Positions 43,650 through 62,296 of a stretch of DNA of 64,000 nt are shown here, piece by piece (the first letter of the stretch is position 1; every line of letters begins with the position of its first letter). This stretch comes from Mesotaenium endlicherianum (lineage: Eukaryota > Streptophyta > Zygnematophyceae > Zygnematales > Mesotaeniaceae): assembly GCA_009602735.1 (NCBI GenBank), contig WELA01009900.1, positions 148,682 to 212,681 on the forward strand, in the 5' to 3' direction. A model generated the notes under the pieces. The model did no database searches, was not told the DNA's origin, and saw only the letters and a list, made by a program, of their open reading frames with translations. The position numbers were made by a program, and so were the translations under genes.

Positions 43650-46552
43650 GCTGCGGGTTGAGCTGAAAACAAGAAGAACATTCTCTGCTTTAGGACAGGA
43701 ATAAAGTACCCAAACAGGCCATTATCATTCACCAACGATTACCCACTTGTACAAAATCAACCACTGCTGTGCACCCGTTAGGCTGCCTGTGCCGTCCACT
43801 AGACAACTCAGAATGTTGCAATCGCCCCGGGAGTTTCATTTAACAATGCTTGGGGCTTTTAGAACCAAGGAGGTATAGAATTTGAGTCACAACTTCTAGA
43901 CAATACAAAGGAGGAGCAGTAAGGGTGGCCTTGATGTGATAGAGGTCTGACTTTAGTGGCTTAGCAGAGTATGAAGAAATCATATGCCTTCAACTCAATC
44001 GCTTGTCAGAAGGTTCACTGCATCAAACTTCCAAAAGCACAAGAAGTGAGCATCTCCAGCAACTGGAAATACAAAGAAACATAAGAGTTTACCTGCAGGA
44101 AGATGAAGGACTGATAGTTCTCGATCTTCGAGTCAAGCTAGTCCCAGAAGAATTTGCCGTGCTCCAACCTGTTAAGACAAAGGCACTTACTTTTAGTGCC
44201 CCCTCGTATATCTTATTGTCAAAGAGTATAATTCATTTTGATCACACGGGCTGTGAACGGACTCGACCCCCCATCTGAATAGTCTACATTGCCATCTCTT
44301 GTTCCTCCGACTTGCGTTCATATAGACAATAGTTCCTTCATCTGGCAATTTGCACGGCTGCTTCCTATCCTTACGCCTACGGTGTCAGACATCTGGCCTC
44401 TTGGCTCTAGTTCGCTGCTGTTATCTCACCTATTGACCTCCAAGTCCATGTTTAGGAAGGACAATTCTAACTTATAGATTAATCACGCGGTACGGCTTTT
44501 CAGTTCGTGTATTTGATAATGCAGGAATGAGACCTGGAAGCAGGCTGAACTAGGTGCAGAACCTGGACAAAGAAACAAACCCTCTAGACGAGTATTTGAC
44601 CTTACCTTGATAAACGCTTTTGTCTTCCGTGATCTTACTTGTCCCCCTCGATCCGCGTGAAGAGATAGACATAATGCATGCACTTAAGAAGCTAGAGTAT
44701 GAGTGATGCCGTCTGCTTAGGCAGAGGTAAGTCACCTAAAATTTGTACGTACATATAGATTCATGAATTCTACATTTTCTCCGAAATGGTAACCAAAGTC
44801 AATTCTAAAGCCCCATAGCTCCACTTTCACCTCACGATAAAATTCTCTGTAAAACTGAAGCCGAACGAAGCCACCCTAAAGAGCTGATGAACAGAGCTTC
44901 TTGCGAGTAAACATGTGTGTTCATGAAGTATGGCCCCACTTCGGTTCCACCATTTGCAGTCCGTTTTCGAGTCCTAACTTAGTGATTGACGTAAGACACG
45001 AACGCGCGTAGTGTATCCTGGGCAGTGGGAACACTCGGTTCCCAGTGACTATGCACTGTAGGTGACTGGAGGCGTTTGGACGACCTTGTCCCTGTTTGAC
45101 ATGTCCTTTACAGGGAACCTGGCAAGGACTCTGACGTCCGGTAAGCCCCTTCCGTACAGGCAGGTGGCAGGCAGCGTCAGAAAAGCCAGGTGAATTAGTC
45201 AGCAATATCTCCATCTCCTGACTCCTGAGTATCGCGAAGATATGGAACAAGGTAGAGTATTGGTTGCAGCAATTGGTTGGATCAACACCGATCAACACCA
45301 ACCAAGAGTGATGTGCATAATATAACAACTTGCACACGATCGGTATGTGCCTATCGTTGCTCTCGTGAGTCGTCATATTCTTAATGCGAATTGCGAACTT
45401 TAGGTTAAAGTCGACTCGCCTCGTGGCGGCCTGGGTGGTCCTGCGCCCTGGGGCATTGGCCCTTGAATGAAAATGTGCCGGACGCAGCCGGACGGCAACT
45501 TACGAAGCTCGAGGCATGGATGATGGTACCGCTAGCCTTTAGATACAACTGACCAGAATATAGTACTACGCGGCTGCAATGCGGATCGCAATTTGCTGGT
45601 ATGTGGCTGCTGGCTTTTGGTGGTATATATGTGCATTCTACAATATGCAGCGGTGGCAGCCGGAACGAGCCGGAAGCTACAGACTTTCAATCGGCAAGAA
45701 AAGTCAACTCAGTTTGAACTGTTCAGCAGGCCAGAAGTTCTCCTGTTGCTTCATATGTCTGTTGCGTCCACGCGTGCATCCACTCTCACTGTTTATCAAC
45801 AGCAACTATACTCTTCACAAAATGACGAATTACATGACAAGCTTCAGGTGGGGCTTCCTCGACTGTCCTCGACCATGTTCTACGACATGTAGGTACTAGG
45901 TAACAAAGAGAACCAACGTGCAAGATTATGCACGACATTTGAGATTGTCAAAACGCCAGGTTATCGAAATATGGAGGCATACTGTCTAACGGAGTCACGG
46001 CGCACGCGCACGCGCTTCCAAGGCCAACGACGACAGGCTCTCTCACCAAATCGACTTTCGCCAGGGCCCCTGCCGGACCTGGTCGGACAACACTGCCAAG
46101 TCCTGCCAAGTTCGAGCTTTGGTTCCTGGTTGGTCAGGAAATTTGTGGAGTTCGGCTGCGATTGGCTTTAGGAAAATACGGTTGAAAGGAAAAATGTACC
46201 TGACCAGAACAGATGTCTGGCACTATTCGAAGGTCAGGCCAACAGAATCAGGTTCTAATCTAGCATAGTATCTCCCACACCCAATGCACCTTCACAACCG
46301 TAGCACGACCTCCATTCACAGGAAGCTGGAGGGTAGCAGCACAGGGTAGCAGCACATGGAGGCGTATATCAAGCACTGTTCCCACCACTAGTGTCTGCTC
46401 AAAGACGACCTTGACATCTGAGTGTGCATCAAGGCAATTCAAAAGAGCTAGTTTCTACAACTGAAGTTCATCCACAAGTCATACTTCGGCTTAGCATATT
46501 CACTCAATCTATTAACAAAACAAACCCAGGAATTCCAGGAAGCATAGTAACA
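43650..46552. other. Long intergenic region; nothing recognised
   Basis: Only scattered short ORFs without family resemblance or exon-like composition, including a 151-codon one on minus at 44921-45376 that looks like chance. It should contain the promoter of the Root_cap gene on its right side and possibly further exons or the promoter of the minus-strand ORF on its left. Confidence 0.5.
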
Positions 46553-48528
46553 ATGGCAATGACCATGCCAAAGTTGCAATTCGTGGCTTCAGTATTCTTA
46601 GCTCTATCACTTGCAGCAAGCGCCTCTAGGATTGTGGGGGGAGATGGCGTAGTCTTCAATTTCCAGGGCAAAAGGGAGAAGCACTTCTGTCTCATCTCGG
46701 ACCCGTCCCTACACGTGAATGCCCACTTTATTGGCAAAAATAGTCACCCTAGGTTCGTGAAACATTTCTTTCCTCTCACCCTTCTCGCATTTGGAAGCTT
46801 CCTGATGTGGAAACCAATGGAGCGTATGAGCTGTAGAGAGAGAGAGATTGCTTACTTTACTCAAGCATGAGCACAATGTGTCTCTGAATACTTCGATAAG
46901 TAGCAGCACATGGAAACTACAGACGTTGTAATCCCGAGCAGGCTGGGAAAGTCGTTTGACATCGGGGTGGCACTCCACGTCATAGTGTGGAATCTGAATG
47001 GGAGCCTCGTGCAATTTAGTGAGGCGTTTGATAGAAAAAGGGCTATTCTTACAAGCAGCGAACCTCCAAAACATGAGAAACACTTCCAGTGCCTTTCGTT
47101 CTTCACTCTAGACTTCTTGCAAAGATTCTAATTCAAAGAACACACCAGACCTGCAAATCTAACAGTCCCACGTGTGTGTTGTTGTCACGTGACAGGCCGT
47201 TGACCTGGATTGATGGGCTGGCCCTCATCTACGGCGGCAACAACCTCTACATCCGCGCGTTCCCCGAGCCCACCTGGGACCAGTTCCTGGACCACCTGGA
47301 GATCCGCTTCAACGGGGAGGAACTTCACCTGCCCGCCCCAGGCTACAAGGCCGGCCCCAGGGCTGAGGCCGCGCGCTGGGAGAGCCCTGACGCCAAAACC
47401 ACAATCACAAGGCACCGTGTGAACGAGGCCCGCATCGTGGTGGAAGGGCTTCTGGACCTGAGGATCAAAGCGGACTCAGTGCCCTCCGACATGTGGACAG
47501 AGCACGACTGCTTCTCCCACCTGGACCTGGAGTTCAGGGACCTCCAGGTGTCCTCTGTTGTGCACGGCGTCCTCGGGCAGACCTACAGGCCCGCGCGCCT
47601 CCAGGCTGCCAAGATGCGCGCGGAGACAGCTGTCAGCTCCCCTGAGGTGTGTGTCGCGCTCGCCCCCTCTGCCCCCTCTGCAATGACCCTACAGGCTGCA
47701 CTGACCCTCGCAGCATGCCCATGCTCACTGCCCTGCATGCCCCTACTACCTTGCATGCAGTGCCTGCCAGAGCACCTGACCTACTTGCACACAATGCGAC
47801 ACATGCTGAAGTAGTTGACACTGGCTCAGCGCTGCTTGCCTTGGGCATCAGATGAAGAGCCGTCAGGCGCCGGCACCCGTCCTTGCGCAGCTTTCACATT
47901 TCATCATAACTTGTTTTCTCGTTATCCAAGGTCGTTTGTGCTGTCCTGACCTCGCCCTCTCGTTTTGTTCTTTTTCTCTCTGCAGAAAGTGGGAGCCATG
48001 GACGCCGCGCTCCTCGGCCGCAAGAGGCAGCAGGCCATCGTCGGACGCGTCTCGGACTACCTCGTCTCCGGCCTGTGGACCACCGACTGCAAGTTCTCCA
48101 AGTACAGCAGTGAGCCCGCCGTTGCGGGGCCGACACTTGGCGCTGCCTCGGCTGGCGACGTGGCCCTCGAGGGCCCCGCTGACATGGCCGGCGAGCAGAA
48201 GGACCTCATCGGACTGGGGCTGGGCAGCAAGGGCATGCTGCGAGCGGGCGGCAGGAAGATCCAGGGCAAGCCCGTCAAGGGTGGGGACCACGAGGAGGTC
48301 AACCCCCTGGCGAGCTACTTCTCGGAGACAGCTGTCAGGATCGTGCGGCGGTCGCGGGTGAGCGGCGAGGAGGACGTGCTCGTGGGCCTCAAGATGGAGG
48401 CGCCGCAGGTTGTGGACGAGGGCGCGGTGGTTGACATCGGCAGCGTTGGTCGCGGGGCTGCCGTCGACGGCAAGGACACCGACCGGCTCATTGCGCAGCT
48501 CCCCATGGTCCGCCTCTTCAACGAGTGA
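46553..48528 (+). CDS. Secreted Root_cap-domain protein, three exons
   Basis: Exons 46553-46752, 47196-47646, 47986-48528 join in phase to 397 aa plus stop. An N-terminal signal peptide is visible (LQFVASVFLALSLAASAS), so the product should be secreted or vacuolar. The Root_cap domain (PF06830 type) follows: VFNFQGKREKHFCLISD, HVNAHFIGKN, then PLTWIDGLALIYGGNNLYIR, TEHDCFSHLDLEF, VHGVLGQTYRP and TTDCKFSKY. Land-plant relatives are root-cap/LEA-like extracellular proteins without a known reaction. A C-terminal extension of about 130 residues after the domain is Gly/Val/Asp-rich and not familiar. An in-frame upstream ATG at 46424 would bury the signal peptide, so 46553 is preferred. The second and third exons are very GC-rich. 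Confidence 0.82.
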
Positions 48529-51237
48529 AGACGATCAATGAGCAAAGACGCCCCGCCGCCGCCGCCGCCTGTCGGATGTCTTCGGATGCCGTCAGATTCT
48601 AGACTCATTCTAGGGTCCTTGGAAAGTGCAAGCGTGCACGTCTTCTCAGCGAGAGACCAACAACCCCTCCCCAGCAGCCGCAGCCGCAGCGGCAGCCGCA
48701 CGCTTACCTGTGCCCCTCCAGCCTCGGCCTCCCGATCGTGGTGCAATGGCAGATCAGATCCTTCATTCAGATCCTTGCAGAAGGCACGCGGCTGTGAGCC
48801 GGGACCCAAATCAGAGGCAGCAGCAGCAGCAGCAGCATGATGTAAAATATGGCACGCATTTGTGCCTGAGCTGACTCTGAGGAGCAACGCGCATAGTTCT
48901 CGCAGCTACGCCGGAGGAAAACAATGGGACGAGGCGGATGAGCAAGGAGCCCCCACTGTACAAGAGAGGAGCCCCCCCCAGTGGCAGCAATGCAGCCCAT
49001 CAGGCGTGCCACGCGCGCCGCGGCAGGAAGGATTGACATTTCCTTGAAAGTCAATGGCAGGCACTGCTGCTGAGCTGCGCCAGCAGGGCCGCGCATTGCC
49101 TCCTCCTCTGCGGGGCAAGTGCAGTCCAGCATGCTCAGACGGTGCTTGCTCCGCTTCAGCCAGCCTTGGGACCAGGCTTGGGGGGCTTGGAAGGAATAAA
49201 ATGTCGATGTGTCATGACATTGCAATGACACTTGACAATGGATGCCGTGGGGGCAACGCCCCTGCCGGCAGCCGAAAGGGACTCTAGACTATCATTATTA
49301 TAAGTACACGTGGGTGTACACGCAGCGGAGCCAGCGACAGGCTACAATTTCATATTCTTTTGATTCATGACATCAGGCCATTCTTTTCCTTTGTAGGGTG
49401 CCATTCCGGCTTATTCTTTCGTCCATACTTTTAAGTGTACAATAGGTACTTGAGGATGGCCAAGTTACACATCATATAATTTCCTACGGAGGTGATAACT
49501 TCCTTCTAGATTTTGAGGACACTTTTTGTCACTCGTCACCATCCGCAATGCAGAATGGAGAAGGGCCTCCAAAGGGATGAACCCTCTCAAAATGTAAATC
49601 CTTCTCTATGGTCATTATCCGAGATATTATTGCCAAATATCGACAAATTCTATCTTACTCTGATCTTATTACTCTTATCTATAGTGGTTTTTGCAACATT
49701 GATGCAGCAATACGTGGTGCATTTAGAGCTGTCGGCTTCGCACGTGCAATGTAGATGGGCTCGATATTGCTGAACAGCTTTTTGCACATTGCAGAATGGA
49801 GTCGTCGTCAGAAATCTGCAGCATGATCAGCGTTGCTCATGAAAGTGCGCCATGCTGTGTGGCTTATGCCGTGTGGACAACTTGGTGAACTGTCATCATC
49901 GGACAGTTCCAAGGTGCAAATGAAACCACGTTGCCTACCATCAGATTGATAAGGCTTGTGTTCCCATGGTTGAGCGCTGGCAGGCTAACGTGCAGTAGCT
50001 TCAAGGTTTTTTGAGAAATGTCCGTTGTATACACGTAACACCACATGTACACTCCACCTGGCATGTACATAGTGGTTGCGGACAAGCTGCATACAGATTC
50101 ACAGTTCATCGCAAGTTTTTCTCACTGATAGACCATACGAACTGTATGAGCTCAAAGGGACTGTGCAATGCACACAATTACATATTTGGGAAGAACAAGG
50201 AAATGATGAGTTGGAGCCACGGGCACTGAACTGAGGTGCGCCAAGGGAGATTCACAACAGCATTTGCTGGGGTTGCTGCAACTGCTTGCAGAAATAGCTT
50301 GATTGACTCGGCTGTGGCACCGGACACCTTCGAAGTCAAATATATTGTGAAAAGCATCTGGCGGAATTGGGTGAGAGATCCTAAGAAGTCGATAAGCAAA
50401 TGCGAGGACTTGAAGATTGCAACTGGCAAGTAATCGTCTCTGCAACGCAAGCGTCTGCATCATGGTTGATATCATACATGTTTGCTTAAGGCGTTACTTA
50501 CCATGCATTCATGCACTTGCACAGGATTTGACACAGAAAGTCAACTTAATATCCTACTAGTGTATGGACGAGCACTGAGACCAGCATATATAGCGAGCTA
50601 ATATTTGTGCACGTTAATGTGTCTTTGATGTATGAAGTCCGGTGGTTAAGTTCCTGTTGATTGCAGTTTGTATTCGATGTGCACAAGCATATGTCTCTCC
50701 TTGTGAGATGAACAAATGCAACACATTTTGAACAGATACCTGATACGCATGCAAAAATTTATCACCATAAACGCCTACAGATAGAATTTTGATCTGAAGC
50801 CATTGCTTCTAGAACAACAATGCACGAGAGCACAGCGTAAACCCCAACAATGCTCACAATCTTTTTAATTTCTCAGAAGCCAGCCACTTGGAGCTATTTT
50901 GGATGGTATGTGCGTTAAACCCTGCAAGAAGGTAGAGGTCAACAGGAGCACCATAAGACATTGTAAGCATCACGCGACAGTCAGCTCACATGTGCATTTC
51001 TTAATTGATAGTAGACGGCGTCTGACCTTCATTTTTGTCTCATACATATGAGCCACATTTTCCCTTGTGGCAGAAATAAAAACAGGACTGAATGCATCAA
51101 AGAGTGCAAGTGCTTTTTTTTCGATGACGCTAGGCAATTGTCACATTCACATACACCCTATACTGTTGAGTGTGTGTGTGTGTGTGTGCGTGTGTGTGTG
51201 CGCACATGGGTGCGTGCACACGCTTGGGTACATAATA

Positions 51238-51316
<79 letters not shown>

Positions 51317-51836
51317 NNNNNNNNNNNNNNNNNNNNNNNNNNNNNNNNNNNNNNNNNNNNNNNNNNNNNNNNNNNNNNNNNNNNNNNNNNNNNNNNNNNN
51401 NNNNNNNNNNNNNNNNNNNNNNNNNNNNNNNNNNNNNNNNNNNNNNNNNNNNNNNNNNNNNNNNNNNNNNNNNNNNNNNNNNNNNNNNNNNNNNNNNNNN
51501 NNNNNNNNNNNNNNNNNNNNNNNNNNNNNNNNNNNNNNNNNNNNNNNNNNNNNNNNNNNNNNNNNNNNNNNNNNNNNNNNNNNNNNNNNNNNNNNNNNNN
51601 NNNNNNNNNNNNNNNNNNNNNNNNNNNNNNNNNNNNNNNNNNNNNNNNNNNNNNNNNNNNNNNNNNNNNNNNNNNNNNNNNNNNNNNNNNNNNNNNNNNN
51701 NNNNNNNNNNNNNNNNNNNNNNNNNNNNNNNNNNNNNNNNNNNNNNNNNNNNNNNNNNNNNNNNNNNNNNNNNNNNNNNNNNNNNNNNNNNNNNNNNNNN
51801 NNNNNNNNNNNNNNNNNNNNNNNNNNNNNNNNNNNN

Positions 51837-51899
<63 letters not shown>

Positions 51900-52233
51900 C
51901 TGTCACTGAGCTTCAGGAATCAAGTTGTAAACTTGCAACATTGCATCTTGCCTTACGCTCAGACGACAAAAGAAAGAAGCACTAGAACAATGAGAATGTA
52001 TGGGGGATCAAGCATTATGCAAGTGCCCAAAATCTTTGTCTGCTTGAAAGTTTACAGGATATGATATACAAGAGGCCGGATGACACTCACAGAAAAGCTA
52101 AGAGTGAATCTGGTGCTCTGAGTGGTGTTCACGTCTAGCAGCACCTCCGCTATTGACAGGTTCCAGCAAGTAGTGAATTTGGCAACAATATACTAAGCTC
52201 TCCCAAAGCCAGTACTAGTTGCAAGGGTTCCTC
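48529..52233. other. Intergenic region; no gene recognised
   Basis: The proximal part (to about 49300) is GC-rich with CAG/GCC-type short repeats (48688-48700, 48818-48837) and is likely 3' UTR or downstream flank. The rest is AT-richer with chance ORFs, and includes the TG repeat at 51172-51203 and the GA repeat plus gap (51242-51895). Confidence 0.5.
51242..51895. repeat. (GA)n microsatellite containing a 520-N gap
   Basis: Pure GA/AG from 51242 to 51316, N from 51317 to 51836, GA again to about 51895, preceded by a TG repeat. The assembly evidently broke inside the repeat. The real length is unknown. Confidence 0.95.
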
Positions 52234-52605
52234 CTACAGGGACGGGTTATTTAACATTTCCAGTGCATAATTTTGGCAGTCTGACATGCTCATAGCGAAG
52301 CCCCCTGTAACAGAGGGCCACTGACCGAAGATGAGGTCCATCCGCTGAAAAACCTCCTCAGAAAAGTCTACATCCATATCACTAGCAGACCACTTTTCCT
52401 TCGCCGCTATCCTTTCCTGGATAGTCATGTCGTAAAAGGAGGGCCTGCCATGTCTCTCATAGTCTTTGATGGCTATGTACTGAGCGGCTATGTACTGAGC
52501 CAGGAGGGTTTCCCACGCGGATTTGGCTTGGCTGGCAGACCTGTTAATTCCCTTTCCACGTAATTCAGCCTCTACATTGCCCCACCTATCCGATTCCGTT
52601 GTTCT
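52234..52605 (-). pseudogene. Trihelix / Myb-SANT-like DNA-binding domain fragment
   Basis: An open minus frame of 123 codons reading SDRWGNVEAELRGKGINRSA, then QAKSAWETLLAQYI, KDYERHGRPSFYDMTIQERI and FSEEVFQRMDLIFGQ. The pattern of spaced Trp/aromatic residues and the YxxM/ERxAAK turn resembles plant trihelix and transposon-associated Myb/SANT-like domains (Myb_DNA-bind_4 type). The first helix is missing: an in-frame TAA at 52606-52608 precedes it, and a likely upstream coding segment (acidic, EVEDSNEEDEEYYRPRE, about 52700-52770) is in another frame. A 15-bp tandem duplication (TATGTACTGAGCGGC, 52472-52500) repeats AAQYI. It could be an exon of a live gene but looks more like a remnant. 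Confidence 0.45.
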
Positions 52606-52815
52606 TTAAATCTTACTCTTGCGCTTCTTTGACTTGTTGGATACTTGTTTGCTGCGTGTGTCCACCACTTTATAGAAGTCAGTGCGAGTACCAATGCAAG
52701 AGGCCGCAACGTACTATTGATCTCTCGCGGCCGGTAGTATTCTTCGTCTTCTTCATTGGAGTCCTCGACTTCGTGTCTGACTTCTGGGGCAACAAAACTC
52801 GAAGCAGTGGCTTGA

Positions 52816-53184
52816 CCATGGGGTGCTAACTGTCCGAAATCTTTGCCTCATTTGATTTTTTAGCGCAGTGTTCAATTCCGACGCAGTGCGGGTATACGCA
52901 GTGCGGTATATCGGGTTTTGGCGCAACAACCTCGACAAAAGCGCCAATAGTTGTATTACATTTGACAATTATCACATCGTTTGTGGTGGGATATATCACA
53001 GATGGCCATGGAATTGATTCTTGGTGCAATGTCGTTAGACCTTTTGAAATAAGTCACCACAATTCGTCAATATTTAATTTCTTCGCACAAACGCCAGAAT
53101 TATTGAAAAAAATCGCCAACCAAAAATACTTTGATTCTTTTCGCCAAAAGGCCCCTGCAGATGAAAAGAGTTAGCACCCCATGG
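52816..53184. mobile_element. MITE-like sequence with 16-bp perfect inverted ends
   Basis: CCATGGGGTGCTAACT at 52816-52831 and its exact reverse complement at 53169-53184 bound 369 bp of AT-rich DNA without a coding frame. The element proper may be GGGTGCTAACT...AGTTAGCACCC with a CATG target duplication, or GGGGTGC...GCACCCC with AT. The palindrome CATG makes the two indistinguishable. Three CGCAGTG units lie near the left end. Class not assigned. Confidence 0.55.
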
Positions 53185-54146
53185 GCCTGACTGTTGCTTC
53201 CAGAATCCATTTGGTGTTCCTAGGGCAGGTGAAACGTTGGATTACGCCCGAGTATATATATATACGAGCTGAGAGATTTCTTGTGAACACAGCCGTTATT
53301 TAAAGCATGCAACTGTCAGGCAAAGTCTACATTAGTCTACATTTAGGAATTATTTAACGAGACTTCGGTTTCATCCCTCCAAAAGATTTTCAACAAATCA
53401 GATCCACTTCAAGCACACGTCCCTGTTTGCCAGCGGTGGCCTAACCATTGTAGCCCTGTCCAGCCCTGCTCCTAACTTTGAAGTGCCGCGCCAAAATTTT
53501 GCATGCCTGCATGAGCCTTGAGGTATATATCCACAAATAAAAAACGAAAGTGGGGCATGCAAACCTGAGGCGTGCGCACGCGATTAATGACGTAAGCATG
53601 GAAATATCCAATTGGTTCGATTGGGGCATCTATAGTGCAATGCGATGGCATATGGCGAGGCCATTTGAGGCAGAGAAAGTCCTTCAAAAAACGAGGATTT
53701 TTTTTAGTCGTCCCTCTACGTGCTTCGATCATGCAGTTGTCGAAAAACCAGCTAAATTACTTTGTCGTCAACAGCAATTTTGTAATGCTTTGAAAGCATT
53801 TGAAAGGCCTACATCCAGTACTGCATCCTGCCCTGAGGAATCCCATGTGCCTGCGTTCCGCAAAGGAGACCCCCGGTGAAGACTCGCGGGTGCTCGTGAA
53901 GGCATCATGCATAGAGCGCGCTTGTCTCTATAGCTCTCACAGTTCCAATCTAGCTTTAGTAAACAGAGCTCAGTTTGCTCTTGATAATGGCGGGGCACAC
54001 TACACGATATTCCTGCCTCTATGGTATCAACAGAAGTGAAGTTGAGGCGAAATAAGAGGAGAGAAAATGTTCAGTCACTGTGATTTCAGCTAGGTGTATG
54101 TGTCAGAGAGTCCCTCCCTCATTGTTTCGTAGTTACTCATTAAAAC
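53185..54146. other. Upstream flank of the Sec14-like gene
   Basis: No coding region. A TATATATATATA run at 53254-53264 is a possible core promoter element but lies about 890 bases before the ATG. 54050-54146 may be 5' UTR. No firm promoter call. Confidence 0.35.
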
Positions 54147-61390
<7,244 letters not shown>

Positions 61391-62167
61391 CACTAGCTGC
61401 CACAGGGCAGTCGGAGGTGGCTCCACGTACTGGTTCATCATGTTCCCATTGTAAGGCTCATATTGTAAGTTTTATTGTAGGCTCATATTGTAAGGCTTGA
61501 GACCTGTAAATCAGGCAAGAGACTTCCTTCAGCGGGCAGGCAGTGGACTTCGTAGTATGTACATTACATCACCTATTATTGTATAGCAATAGAGTGTAGA
61601 CGACTGGCACACACCTCATTTTTGTAGAATCTCCCCCTTCAAGCTCCCAAACATGTCAAGTATTCTCTCAGATTTGATGTATCGGACTCAGAAGACCAAA
61701 AGTCTGCTCATCATTTTTGGCTTCAAGCCGTTAACAATGGACTTTCGGAGTAGGTCAATATGGGTCTTTGGGCTGTATTGCCGATTGCAAGAATGCTGTC
61801 GGTTGCCAAGACATAAGAAGGTTGAAAGTTGTCAGGATGAGGGCTTATAGACAAATTACTTGCACAGTAATGTTGGCTAGAGCGGAAAATAGTCCAGTCA
61901 TAATGAGAATGTTAAAGGACATTTGTGAGGCTCAGTATCTGAACTGAATCTGCATCTGAAAGTTGAACAAAAGTTGCAACTAGCCATGTTAACAACAAAC
62001 TTATGAGATCTAGAAATAAGCTTGCTATTTCGCAACAAATGTAAGACCAATGTACTTTTGGCACTTATCATGTATTCCGAGTGACAAATATAATGTTTTG
62101 CGACGCATTGGTAGCTCTGTCAGGTTGCCATGGGTGCAGTCCAAATCACGTAGTCCTGACCTTGCAG
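61391..62167. other. 3' flank of the Sec14 gene; no gene seen
   Basis: Likely 3' UTR for the first one to two hundred bases, where a short GGCTCATATTGTAAG repeat occurs at 61457-61495, then unremarkable AT-rich DNA. Confidence 0.45.
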
Positions 62168-62296
62168 CTATGGGATCATTTCAAGGCTAATAGGGCTCTT
62201 TCTTTTCTTCAGCTTCTTGCTGGCAGCAAAAGTGTCGCCGAACACGTCTTCACGCACCGTGGTTCCTTCAAAGCTTGCGCATAGAAGCTGCAAAGC
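62168..62296 (-). CDS. Putative terminal exon of an unidentified minus-strand gene (copy 1)
   Basis: Starts after a good acceptor (TTTAGATTTTGCAG) and gives 42 codons plus TAG: ALQLLCASFEG, then VREDVFGDTFAASKKLKKRK and a short tail. It is homologous to the exon at 63798-63910. I do not recognise the family. A Lys-rich end after DVFG suggests a C-terminal tail. Other exons with donor sites may lie upstream on minus (for example ending near 62627 and 62871), but I could not link them in phase. Confidence 0.35.
   Translation of the reverse strand, partial: ALQLLCASFEGTTVREDVFGDTFAASKKLKKRKSPISLEMIP

Noticed and set aside
44921-45376. A 151-codon minus ORF
   Set aside because: No family resemblance, no exon-like composition and no recognisable splice context. 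Treated as chance.
46910-47131. ORF METTDVVIPSRLGKS as an exon of the Root_cap gene
   Set aside because: Exon 46553-46752 joins 47196 in phase and restores the domain; this ORF lies in the intron and shows no domain similarity.
51048-52064. Long ORFs of alternating Arg-Glu or Ser-Leu
   Set aside because: Translation of the GA repeat and the N gap.
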